DNA from: Bacteroidales bacterium UBA4772 | GTDB lineage: Bacteria > Bacteroidota > Bacteroidia > Bacteroidales > VadinHA17 | DNA length: 64,000 nt | NCBI GenBank assembly: GCA_002403305.1 | Contig: DHHM01000014.1 | Coordinates: forward strand, 92,155-156,154 | Direction of reading: 5' to 3' | In this document: piece by piece, positions 34,198-41,506 of the stretch | Numbering within the stretch: position 1 is the first letter of the stretch | Layout of the letters: each line of letters starts with the position of its first letter | The notes under the pieces: generated by a model | Told to the model about the DNA's origin: nothing | Database searches by the model: none | Seen by the model: only the letters and a program-made list of their open reading frames with translations | Translations under genes and position numbers: made by a program

Positions 34198-35826
34198 TTA
34201 CAGTCCCAGCATGCCGCCGGGGTTCATGATATTGTCAGGATCAAGATGCTTTTTTACTGCTGTCATCAACGCCATGGAGCTCTTCCCGAGATGCCCCTCC
34301 ATCCAGGGGGCCAGCACCCTTCCAACTCCATGGTGATGGGATATGGAACCCCCGTTCCCAATGATAGTGTCAACCAGCCCGCGGTGAAACAGTGCGAAGT
34401 CCTGCCTCTCATTGCCCCTTTCCATGGGACTGAGGAATGTGAAGTAGAGGTTTGCCCCGTTCTCGTAGACGTGGGAGATGTGTATCATCATGAAGGCCCC
34501 CGGCCTGCGGTTGACGTACTCATGAGCAGCACTCCACACCTTCAGCAGCTTATCCCATGTCACCGCCGTCTCCAGGGTGTCGGTCATGATGCCGAGGTCC
34601 ATCAGCGGGTCACGCATGTAAGCGCTGGAGTATCGCTGGGCAAGCCACTTCCTGACAGGACCGCTGCCAATGAACATACCCTTGCCCCGGCGTACCGTCC
34701 TCCTTATCTTCTTCATGACGAAGCGGGCGTAGCTCTTCTCTCCCTCCACCGTCACGAACATCAGGCAGCGACTGCCGGTCATAAACCCGAGTCCTTTCAG
34801 CAGCCTGTCCGCTGTGGTTCCGTCGAAGCCGGAAGTCCTGAAGGCTATGTCGGTCTCTCCAGGATCGGATATCCTGAACAGGTGAGGTTTGCCGTACTCG
34901 CTCTGCATCACCGTCCGCATCGCCTCCACTGCCTGTTCAAAGCTCCTGAAGATAAAGCCTGCGGAGGCAGTGTTCTCCGGTGCATGGTTGAAGATGTGCA
35001 GCGTGGCTTCCGTTATCACCCCGAGGGTGCCCTCTGCACCGGCAAAGAGCCTGTGGATATCCCACCCCTGCGCCATCCGGGGAAAATCTTTCGTCTCTAT
35101 GACACCTGCCGGTGTCACCGCTTTCAGCGCCACCACCATGTCTTCTATCTTGCCGTACCCCGTGGAGGCCTGGCCGGCACCCCGGGCGGAGATCCAGCCG
35201 CCGACGGTTGAATACTCAAACGACTGCGGGAAGTGGCCGCAGCTGTAGCCGTGCCTGTTAAGCTCCTCTTCAAACGCCGGGCCCATGATGCCGGCCTCGA
35301 CACGCACAGTCTTGTTGACGCTGTTGATCTCAATGATCCTGTTAAGGTGCTTTGTCAGGTCGAGGGCTATGCCTCCCTGCGGGGCACGCAGAGCGCCGGT
35401 GACAGACGACTGTCCTCCGGCCGGAATGACGGCTATCTTCTCATCGCTGCAGTATTCGACGATCTTTACCACCTCATCATGACTGCGCGGTGCCACCACG
35501 GCATCGGGAGGGTCAGGCACCTGGCCGAGCCTGAGGTCAAGCAGCTCACCGTAGAACTTGCCGCAGGACCAGCGTGCGCGGGAGAGATCGTCAGCAAGCA
35601 CGTTGTCACTGCCGCAGAGGCTCCCCAGAAAATCAAGGTGGGACGGTTTCAGGAGAGAGGGCTTCTCAAGTCTCACTTCCTCCCTGCCGGGAAGATGTTT
35701 TTTCTTTAAATCTTCATCTGTAAGACCGAATTTCTCCTTTAACAGGGTGATCATGTGGCTGTCAACCTCCTCTTCCCTCTTGTCGCCCCACTTGAGGATA
35801 TGACGGTAGGTGTTCTCTCTCTCCAT
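34198..35826 (-). CDS. FAD-linked oxidase resembling alkyl-DHAP synthase
   Basis: 542 residues from ATG 35826, four bases after the upstream stop; ATG 35844 would overlap. VAO/PCMH FAD domain with IPAGGQSSVTGAL and FEYSTVGGWISARGAGQAST-type segment, and the C-terminal GSISHHHGVGR, corresponding to the His cluster of alkylglycerone-phosphate synthase. That enzyme swaps the acyl group of acyl-DHAP for a fatty alcohol to start ether lipids. In bacteria the family also includes D-2-hydroxyacid and other dehydrogenases. Neighbouring G3P dehydrogenase and kinase favour a three-carbon substrate. Ether lipid synthesis is inference. Confidence 0.82.
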   Translation of the reverse strand: MERENTYRHILKWGDKREEEVDSHMITLLKEKFGLTDEDLKKKHLPGREEVRLEKPSLLKPSHLDFLGSLCGSDNVLADDLSRARWSCGKFYGELLDLRLGQVPDPPDAVVAPRSHDEVVKIVEYCSDEKIAVIPAGGQSSVTGALRAPQGGIALDLTKHLNRIIEINSVNKTVRVEAGIMGPAFEEELNRHGYSCGHFPQSFEYSTVGGWISARGAGQASTGYGKIEDMVVALKAVTPAGVIETKDFPRMAQGWDIHRLFAGAEGTLGVITEATLHIFNHAPENTASAGFIFRSFEQAVEAMRTVMQSEYGKPHLFRISDPGETDIAFRTSGFDGTTADRLLKGLGFMTGSRCLMFVTVEGEKSYARFVMKKIRRTVRRGKGMFIGSGPVRKWLAQRYSSAYMRDPLMDLGIMTDTLETAVTWDKLLKVWSAAHEYVNRRPGAFMMIHISHVYENGANLYFTFLSPMERGNERQDFALFHRGLVDTIIGNGGSISHHHGVGRVLAPWMEGHLGKSSMALMTAVKKHLDPDNIMNPGGMLGL

Positions 35827-35830
35827 GCTC

Positions 35831-37465
35831 CTAATATAGTTCATATTCTTTCAGTATAGAGGCTGCCTCCTCCTCCCGGCGCTTTTTATCCCAGCCCAGA
35901 AGCTCTGCCGCCACCGTGGCGATCCTGTCGATGATCTCTCTGCCCGGGTTGCCCAGCGTGCCCGTGCCGGTCCTGCGCAGCATGATGTCCCTGAGGGTGC
36001 GTGCGCTTTCATACCTGACAGCGTAGACAACTTCGGCGAGTATCTCTCCGTCATGGCTTACCACCTCAGCATAAAGGGGTTCATCCCTGGCGATCTGGAA
36101 TACAATTCTGCTCTCGGTGCCGTAATTCCTGCTGACATATTCCACCGTATTTCGGCTGAAGTCCGTGTAGTTGAGATGCTGCCTTATCATGAACTGCCGC
36201 ATATCCCTTATCTCGCAACCGGAGAGATATAGGTTGTCGGATACAGAGTCGGAGAGCGTCCTCTCAAGCTTCGCCGAGATCTGCCTGAGCACCTCACGTG
36301 CCAGGCTCCTGCTGGTGGTATATTTGCCGCCCTCGACGGTGATCATCCCTTCAATGCCGTCATTGGCATTGTCATATACCTCATACTTTCTCGATGTCTC
36401 ATACGATCCCTTCGTCTGGTCGTCAACCAGCGGGCGCAGCCCACCGTAGGCATGGATGATATCGGACCGTGAGATCTTACGGCCGAAGTTCTCATTCACG
36501 TTGTTAATGATCTCGTCAATGCTCTCCTCTGATACCCTGTAGTCGTCCGGGTCGCCGAAGTACTCCTTGTCGGTGGTGCCGATAAGTGAATGATCGCGCC
36601 ACGGCATGATCATCATGTGGCCGCCGTCACTCTTCTGCAGTGAGACCACATGATGGCCGGCAATTTTCTTTGTTATTATGTGGATCCCCTCCGAACGCTT
36701 CACCCTGTGTTCCGGCAATTCTTTCCCGGCAGCAAGATTGAGTATCTCATCGGCCCAGGTGCCGCCGCAGTTGACCACCAGCCTCCCTCTGACCTCCTTC
36801 TCTGATCCCGTGAAGGAGTCCCTGACCTTCACGCCGGTGACCCTGTTCCCTTCACCGAATATAAATCCCTCCACAGGTGTGTAGTTGGATACCTTAGCTC
36901 CGTACTCCGCCGCCGATTTGATGAACGCCAGCGTGAGTCTCTCGGGGAAGATGCTCTGATAGTCGAAGAAGTAGAAGGAGTTTCTGAGATTCTCCATCTT
37001 GAGGTTCGGCTCCAGCCTGACGGTCTTCCTGCGGGGAACAAGCCTGTGGTTCTGCAGTTTCTTGCTTCTGTCCCAGGTATCTTTCTTGTCATACGACAGG
37101 GCATCATAGAGGTACATGCCCGCGAGCATCTTCCAGATATTTCCCTTCCACCGCTTGTACATAGGCAGCAGGAACGGCAGCGGATATACAAAATTGGGGG
37201 CGATGTTGCCGAGAATCCTTCGCTCGCGTAACGACTCGCGCACCAGCTTCAGCTCACCGTTGGCGAGATACCTCAGTCCGCCGTGGATCAGCTTGGATGT
37301 GGCGGCGGAGGTGGCACCGCCGTAATCCTTCCTTTCAAAAAGAGCGACGGAGAGGCTCCGGGCGGCAGCGATATAGGCCACCGCCGCTCCGGTGATGCCG
37401 CCACCGACGATTATCAGGTCAAATATCTGGTCATCATCCTCTTCAATATACCGCTTGAGTATCAT
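35831..37465 (-). CDS. glpD: FAD-dependent glycerol-3-phosphate dehydrogenase
   Basis: 544 residues. Dinucleotide site DLIIVGGGITGAAVAYIAA (residues about 16-34), then YGGATSAATSKLIHGGLRYL, ending with the helical DAO C-terminal domain. Oxidises sn-glycerol-3-phosphate to DHAP, giving electrons to quinone, at the inner face of the membrane. First gene of the set glpD - AGPS-like - FGGY kinase, all minus strand and tightly spaced. Start ATG 37465. The 329 bases upstream carry a tandem repeat and no gene. Confidence 0.92.
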   Translation of the reverse strand: MILKRYIEEDDDQIFDLIIVGGGITGAAVAYIAAARSLSVALFERKDYGGATSAATSKLIHGGLRYLANGELKLVRESLRERRILGNIAPNFVYPLPFLLPMYKRWKGNIWKMLAGMYLYDALSYDKKDTWDRSKKLQNHRLVPRRKTVRLEPNLKMENLRNSFYFFDYQSIFPERLTLAFIKSAAEYGAKVSNYTPVEGFIFGEGNRVTGVKVRDSFTGSEKEVRGRLVVNCGGTWADEILNLAAGKELPEHRVKRSEGIHIITKKIAGHHVVSLQKSDGGHMMIMPWRDHSLIGTTDKEYFGDPDDYRVSEESIDEIINNVNENFGRKISRSDIIHAYGGLRPLVDDQTKGSYETSRKYEVYDNANDGIEGMITVEGGKYTTSRSLAREVLRQISAKLERTLSDSVSDNLYLSGCEIRDMRQFMIRQHLNYTDFSRNTVEYVSRNYGTESRIVFQIARDEPLYAEVVSHDGEILAEVVYAVRYESARTLRDIMLRRTGTGTLGNPGREIIDRIATVAAELLGWDKKRREEEAASILKEYELY

Positions 37466-37665
37466 GTGAGAATCCGTTTTAATACAACCCCGTAATTTAC
37501 TTCAAAATCATCAGAATGCATAATAATCCCCCAATACCATTTCACCCCTCCCCCGGGAGCGGGAGAAGGGTGAGACATGGGGACTCCCTCCGTCAGAAGA
37601 GTGGAGTCCGTCAATGTTGTGATTACTCATGTGGAAGCCTGTGCTAATCCGCCATCAGCGGTAGG
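37466..37665. other. Gene-free stretch upstream of glpD
   Basis: With the repeat array that follows this makes about 329 bases without a gene between creD (stop 37795) and glpD (start 37465). It contains a short GC-rich imperfect inverted repeat (cccctcccccgggagcgggagaaggg, 37546-37571 region) and should hold the glpD promoter, but I found no convincing promoter match. Confidence 0.4.
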
Positions 37666-37815
37666 GTACTCCCTGAACAACCTGTAATTTGCTGCCCGGA
37701 TACCCAGGCTACTCCCCGAAAAGCCTGTAATTTGCTGCCCGGACGCGCAGGCTACTCCCCGAAAAGCCTGTAATTTGCTGCCCGGACGCGCAGGCTACTC
37801 CCTGAACAACCTGTA
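37666..37815. repeat. Four-copy 43-bp tandem array covering the 3' end of creD
   Basis: Copies begin at 37666, 37709, 37752 and 37795, exactly 43 bases apart; the last is the real end of creD, whose stop codon is 37795-37797. Read on the minus strand the coding end is AKYRLFRE-stop; the two middle copies read ANYRLFGE-stop, and the outermost carries ANYRLFRE with the stop changed to TAC. The gene's C-terminal codons and stop have thus been tandemly duplicated downstream. Middle copies are nearly identical to one another. Confidence 0.92.
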
Positions 37816-39096
37816 CTTCGCCGAGACCAGCATGAGTACGGCCAGCAGCACAAACAGCCCTATATTGCCGGCCAGGAAGGCATAGTCCTTCATCGCCAGC
37901 AGGAAGAAGATGAAGAGGTACAGCACCGTCAGCAGGCCGCTTATAAGCAGCACCATCCACCTTTTCTTCAGCAGTGATGCGAAGAAGGCCGTCAGCAGGC
38001 CGATGGTGGCTGCCGAGGAGATAAGGTATGCCGGGTTGAACCCGATATGTTCGCTGAGTGCTGTCAGAAGCGAGAAGAAGAGTATCAGGGCCAGGGCCAC
38101 CAGCAGATAATAGAAGATATGTACCCTCTTTTCAGACCGCAGCTCAATTATTATCAGTACCAGGAAGGTGAGCGCAATGAAGAGTAGCCCGTATTTGGCG
38201 CTCCGCTCTGCCTTGGTATAGTGGTCAGACTCCATTATCAGGTCGACGCCGAAGGCATCATCGGACGGGATATAGTTCTTTCCTGTCCATACCTGTGGGA
38301 AGCTCCTGTTTAGATGAGTGACCGTCCATGAGGCTGTGAAGCCGGTGTCAGTCACCTCCCGCTCTGCAGGGAGGAAGCTGCCTGTGAACTTCGGCGCCTC
38401 CCACTCCGACGTCAGGCTCACCCCGGTGCTCTTGCCCACCGGCGCGAAAGCGATGCTGCCACTGCCCCTGAGCCCGAGGCTGACCGTGAAATCGCCCTTG
38501 AACTCGTCGATCTGCGAGACGTCAATCGGAAGTGGGAAGGAGATGCCTTTGTCAAACAGATCAGTCTGGACTGCCCCCGGGCGGGCACTGATAACCCTGC
38601 CTCCGATGGTGATGTCAGCCCTGTCGCTGATGCCCTTGTTGTCTGAGACGCCCAGCGAGATATAGGCCTTATCCCACTGCCAGGTATAATCATTGAACTC
38701 ATCATAACCTGTCAGAGAGAAGCTGCCGGAGAGCTCCAGCTCAGAGGTATAAACAACGCTCTCATAGATGCCCCTGTAGCGGATCTCAGGCACTAGCACA
38801 CCGTTTACCTTAATATCGTCAGGAAGCATGTGCAATGTGGTAGTTACATACCTGCCGTCGTCAGCGATGACTTTTGTGCCGGGCACATTCAGCACCGGAC
38901 CGGTGACTGTCTGCGCGGAAGCCCAGAGGTCCCCTATCTCCGTACGGGCAGTCTCCGCATTCTGTGAACGCTCCCTGATTACCTCCATTATCAATGCCAG
39001 CGGAATCATAAGCATGAGACCCAAAATTCCCAGCAGGACCATCTTGACGGTCATCGACTGGTACCACTTTTCCTGTGTTGCATTTTCATTTTCCAT
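37795..39096 (-). CDS. creD: CreD-family inner-membrane protein
   Basis: 433 residues. N-terminal span (MVLLGILGLMLMIPLALIM), a large periplasmic part with ASAQTVTGPVLNVPG, and a cluster of about six spans at the C-terminus, the CreD arrangement. CreD is linked in Proteobacteria to envelope stress and beta-lactam or colicin tolerance; in Bacteroidota it is usually found next to a small winged-helix regulator, as here. Its stop lies in the first unit of a 43-bp tandem array. 53 bases after the regulator gene, same direction. Confidence 0.9.
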   Translation of the reverse strand: MENENATQEKWYQSMTVKMVLLGILGLMLMIPLALIMEVIRERSQNAETARTEIGDLWASAQTVTGPVLNVPGTKVIADDGRYVTTTLHMLPDDIKVNGVLVPEIRYRGIYESVVYTSELELSGSFSLTGYDEFNDYTWQWDKAYISLGVSDNKGISDRADITIGGRVISARPGAVQTDLFDKGISFPLPIDVSQIDEFKGDFTVSLGLRGSGSIAFAPVGKSTGVSLTSEWEAPKFTGSFLPAEREVTDTGFTASWTVTHLNRSFPQVWTGKNYIPSDDAFGVDLIMESDHYTKAERSAKYGLLFIALTFLVLIIIELRSEKRVHIFYYLLVALALILFFSLLTALSEHIGFNPAYLISSAATIGLLTAFFASLLKKRWMVLLISGLLTVLYLFIFFLLAMKDYAFLAGNIGLFVLLAVLMLVSAKYRLFRE

Positions 39097-39149
39097 TTCA
39101 ACTGTTTTTATAAAAGTACTTTGTGCTTCAAAGTTATGAGTAAAAAAAA

Positions 39150-39446
39150 TTATTTTTTATTGATCAGTTCCTCCAGTGCCTGAAGGTGGCTGTTGAAGCT
39201 GTCGAGTCCTGCTTCGGTTATGGTATACCGGGTATTTGGTTTACGGTTTATGAAACTTTTTTCCATGATGATATATCCGGCATCCTCAAGTGCCCTGAGG
39301 TGGCTTGCCAGGTTGCCGTCGGTCACCTCCAGCGTCTCCTTCAGTCCGGTGAAGTCCATGCTGCTGCTGACTGCCAGCACCGACATTATTCCCAGCCGAA
39401 CCCGGCTTTCAAACGCCTTGTTGAAGTTTGTAAGTATCGTCTTCAT
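39150..39446 (-). CDS. Small winged-helix transcriptional regulator of the creD module
   Basis: 98 residues from ATG 39446, which overlaps the stop of the upstream membrane protein by ATGA. A winged-helix fold (MDFTGLKETLEVTDGNLASH, recognition helix; wing with NRKPNTRYTITEAG) of the MarR/ArsR-like HTH_34 kind. Likely a dimer that binds the palindrome at 40084-40112 and represses the module. Ligand unknown. Confidence 0.87.
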   Translation of the reverse strand: MKTILTNFNKAFESRVRLGIMSVLAVSSSMDFTGLKETLEVTDGNLASHLRALEDAGYIIMEKSFINRKPNTRYTITEAGLDSFNSHLQALEELINKK

Positions 39447-40078
39447 CCCCTGTATCTGAGATGCATGAAGAGGCCGTAGCCTATATGCAGCAGGCCAAAT
39501 CCAAAGGCCCATATCATTATACTGTACTGTGGCAGCAGCAGGCATACCAGTCCGGTTATCACCTCAAGCACCCCCAGCCAGTGGATCTCCCCGAAGGTAA
39601 ATTTACCTGCGCTGACCACGGCCAGCCCGTAGAAAATCAGTGTTGAAGCCACCGTCACACCGGCAGGCACGGCAGCTACGGTCAGAAGTATGAATAGCCC
39701 GCCGGTACCAAGAGGGATGAGCAGGCTTGCCAGCATTCTGCGGGTCACGGGCGTCCATGCCCTGTGACCGCTTTTCCTGGCCTTGCGTGAGGAGAAGATC
39801 ACGGCTCCCGAGAAAGCCAGCACCAGCACCGCTGCCATCACTGCCACGAGCGGAAGAAACTCGCGGTATCCGTCCGGACCCTCCGCAAAAGGCCTCATAT
39901 ACCAGTCGGCCGGCGCAGAGATATTTGTGATGATTATCTGTGCTGCAACAGCCCCCGCCAGACCCAGAACTCCGGCTACGATGCCTGATAAGCCGCTGAG
40001 CGACAAAAACCTGGATGAGGCCTCCATCAATTTCCTGATGGCCTGGATATCTTCAAGATGCGGATCTGACTGGTTCAT
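39443..40078 (-). CDS. Multispan membrane protein of the creD module
   Basis: 211 residues from ATG 40078; upstream in-frame codons run through the operator and are not coding-like. N-terminal amphipathic part (DIQAIRKLMEASSRFLSLSG), then about six spans, with a charged loop SSRKARKSGHRAW in the middle. Similar proteins precede the winged-helix regulator and creD in other Bacteroidota. Function unknown; first gene of the operon. Confidence 0.8.
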   Translation of the reverse strand: MNQSDPHLEDIQAIRKLMEASSRFLSLSGLSGIVAGVLGLAGAVAAQIIITNISAPADWYMRPFAEGPDGYREFLPLVAVMAAVLVLAFSGAVIFSSRKARKSGHRAWTPVTRRMLASLLIPLGTGGLFILLTVAAVPAGVTVASTLIFYGLAVVSAGKFTFGEIHWLGVLEVITGLVCLLLPQYSIMIWAFGFGLLHIGYGLFMHLRYRG

Positions 40079-40083
40079 GACTT

Positions 40084-40112
40084 TACTTTGTAGTACTTTG
40101 TAGTACAAAGTA
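40084..40112 (-). promoter_or_regulatory. Palindromic operator overlapping the creD-module promoter
   Basis: A 19-base perfect palindrome (apart from the centre), TACTTTGTAGTACAAAGTA, spans 40094-40112, and an extra half site TACTTTGTA lies at 40084-40092. On the minus strand TACTTTGT (40105-40112) is also a perfect TAnnTTTG -7 element, so a repressor bound here would block the polymerase. 6-16 bases ahead of the ATG at 40078, leaving a very short leader. Confidence 0.65.
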
Positions 40113-40197
40113 AACATTAATAAATCATATGGCAAAATATTTTCAGCCTTTTTTTTACGACAGGCAAAAAGGAGAGACAAGACAGCAGCCTCGCGAG

Positions 40198-40457
40198 TTG
40201 ATCCGGGACGGGGCGGGGTGATGAATCAGGGTAATAGTCATATGAGACGAATAAGAAATATGTTAAGCTACTGTTACCAGGGCGGCAGACCCGTGAGAAA
40301 AGCCGGGATGGTTGCTTTGCGGGTTGATCCGGGGCGAGCCGGCGAGAAAAGACAGGATGGCTACCTTGCAGGTTTATCCGGACAGGGAGGGTGAGGTGAC
40401 CCATTGCCGGCCGGTGAAGTGAGACGACCCTGGGCAGGCCAGTGTGTTGATCCGGGG
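40198..40457. repeat. Degenerate about 49-bp repeats between creD module and DUF4249 gene
   Basis: gttgatccgggg occurs at 40323-40334 and 40446-40457, with near copies at 40198 and 40372 (gtttatccggac, exactly 49 bases after 40323). The flanks gcgagaaaagacaggatggct and gtgagaaaagccgggatggtt also repeat at 49 bp. The last copy ends right at the stop codon of the DUF4249 gene (40459). No gene lies in 40113-40458, a 346-base gap. Confidence 0.65.
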
Positions 40458-40458
40458 T

Positions 40459-41499
40459 CTATTTGATATTGTAATACGCCTGGTAATCGTAATATACGCC
40501 CTCCACCGGATACTCTCCTGCCTTCAGTGTATCGGTGGAGACCGACACTGCTCCCACCACTCCCAGTCCGCCGGTAATATTTGTGTATACCGGTACCGGC
40601 TCTGCAAGGAAATTGTCTATCGTCTGCCTCTGGGCCGAGTACGACTGAAGGTAGAGGTAAACATCCTTCGTTATAGTGTGGAGACTGAAATAGGCGTGGA
40701 TGAATTCATAATGATCAATTGCCAGAGGTCCGGGATAGCTGTAGGCCAGTGTCAGACTGTACTCTTTCCCGTCAATAAGCTCATCCATGAACAGGTAGAA
40801 GTCGTTCCGCAGGTACATTCCGAACAGGTCATCCTCCTGCTGAGGGGCAATGAGGGGTTCGCTGAGTGCCCCGTAGCCTATGTCACTGTCATACACGGTA
40901 ACCGGGAAGAACGGGTCATAGGGCACATCGGACTTGCCGAGATAGGTTCCGGTCAATGCCCTGGCTGTAAGTCTGTAGTAATTGTCAGTATCTGCCGGAT
41001 CACGAAACTTCAACTTGATTTTTACCTCTCCTGTATACTCCTCAAAAATGACGGAGCCTGTGTCAACGCTTATCACCGGGACGGGCTCAGGCAATCTTGT
41101 CTCACCCCATGCGCTCTCCAGTCCTTTGACATCAACCTCTATGCGGTAGGTGCTGCCGTGAACAGGTTTATGTTCTCTTGACACGTACCGGGAATAAGGG
41201 TAAGCAGGATAATACTCAGGTACCGGTTCTGCAGGCACATATGTCAGCGTCTCAATCAGCTCGCCGTCACGGTAGAGGCGCACTGAGGCATCGGTGATCT
41301 GGCGCGGCTCGTACCGGGTCTCAAAGACAGCATGGCTCTCGGCAATGGTTACGGTAACCAGGCTGTCAGGGTTGAGCAATGAATAAATGACTATCTTAGG
41401 TTCAACCTCCGACCCTTTGAATTCTATCTCACTCTCGCACGCAGCCGCAGCTAACAGCATGAACAGAGCAATCGGTATATATAATCTCAGTTCCTTCAT
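40459..41499 (-). CDS. DUF4249 lipoprotein, partner of the TonB receptor
   Basis: 346 residues from ATG 41499. Signal with lipobox (MLLAAAACESE). Beta-rich body with the DUF4249 pattern: KIVIYSLLNPDSLVTVTIAES near the N-terminus and paired FRDPADTDNYYRLTARALT later. These surface lipoproteins are regularly encoded just after a TonB-dependent receptor in Bacteroidota, as here, and probably cap it in the way SusD caps SusC. Substrate unknown. The upstream receptor gene ends 7 bases before this start. Confidence 0.87.
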   Translation of the reverse strand: MKELRLYIPIALFMLLAAAACESEIEFKGSEVEPKIVIYSLLNPDSLVTVTIAESHAVFETRYEPRQITDASVRLYRDGELIETLTYVPAEPVPEYYPAYPYSRYVSREHKPVHGSTYRIEVDVKGLESAWGETRLPEPVPVISVDTGSVIFEEYTGEVKIKLKFRDPADTDNYYRLTARALTGTYLGKSDVPYDPFFPVTVYDSDIGYGALSEPLIAPQQEDDLFGMYLRNDFYLFMDELIDGKEYSLTLAYSYPGPLAIDHYEFIHAYFSLHTITKDVYLYLQSYSAQRQTIDNFLAEPVPVYTNITGGLGVVGAVSVSTDTLKAGEYPVEGVYYDYQAYYNIK

Positions 41500-41506
41500 C
41501 TCCCTG

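Noticed and set aside
34078..35211. 377-codon open frame on the plus strand
   Set aside because: Antisense to the FAD-linked oxidase gene; low-complexity His/Pro-rich translation typical of a shadow.
40117..40404. 95-codon frame on the minus strand with internal 17-residue repeats
   Set aside because: It only translates the 49-bp DNA repeat and the operator region; no conserved protein features.
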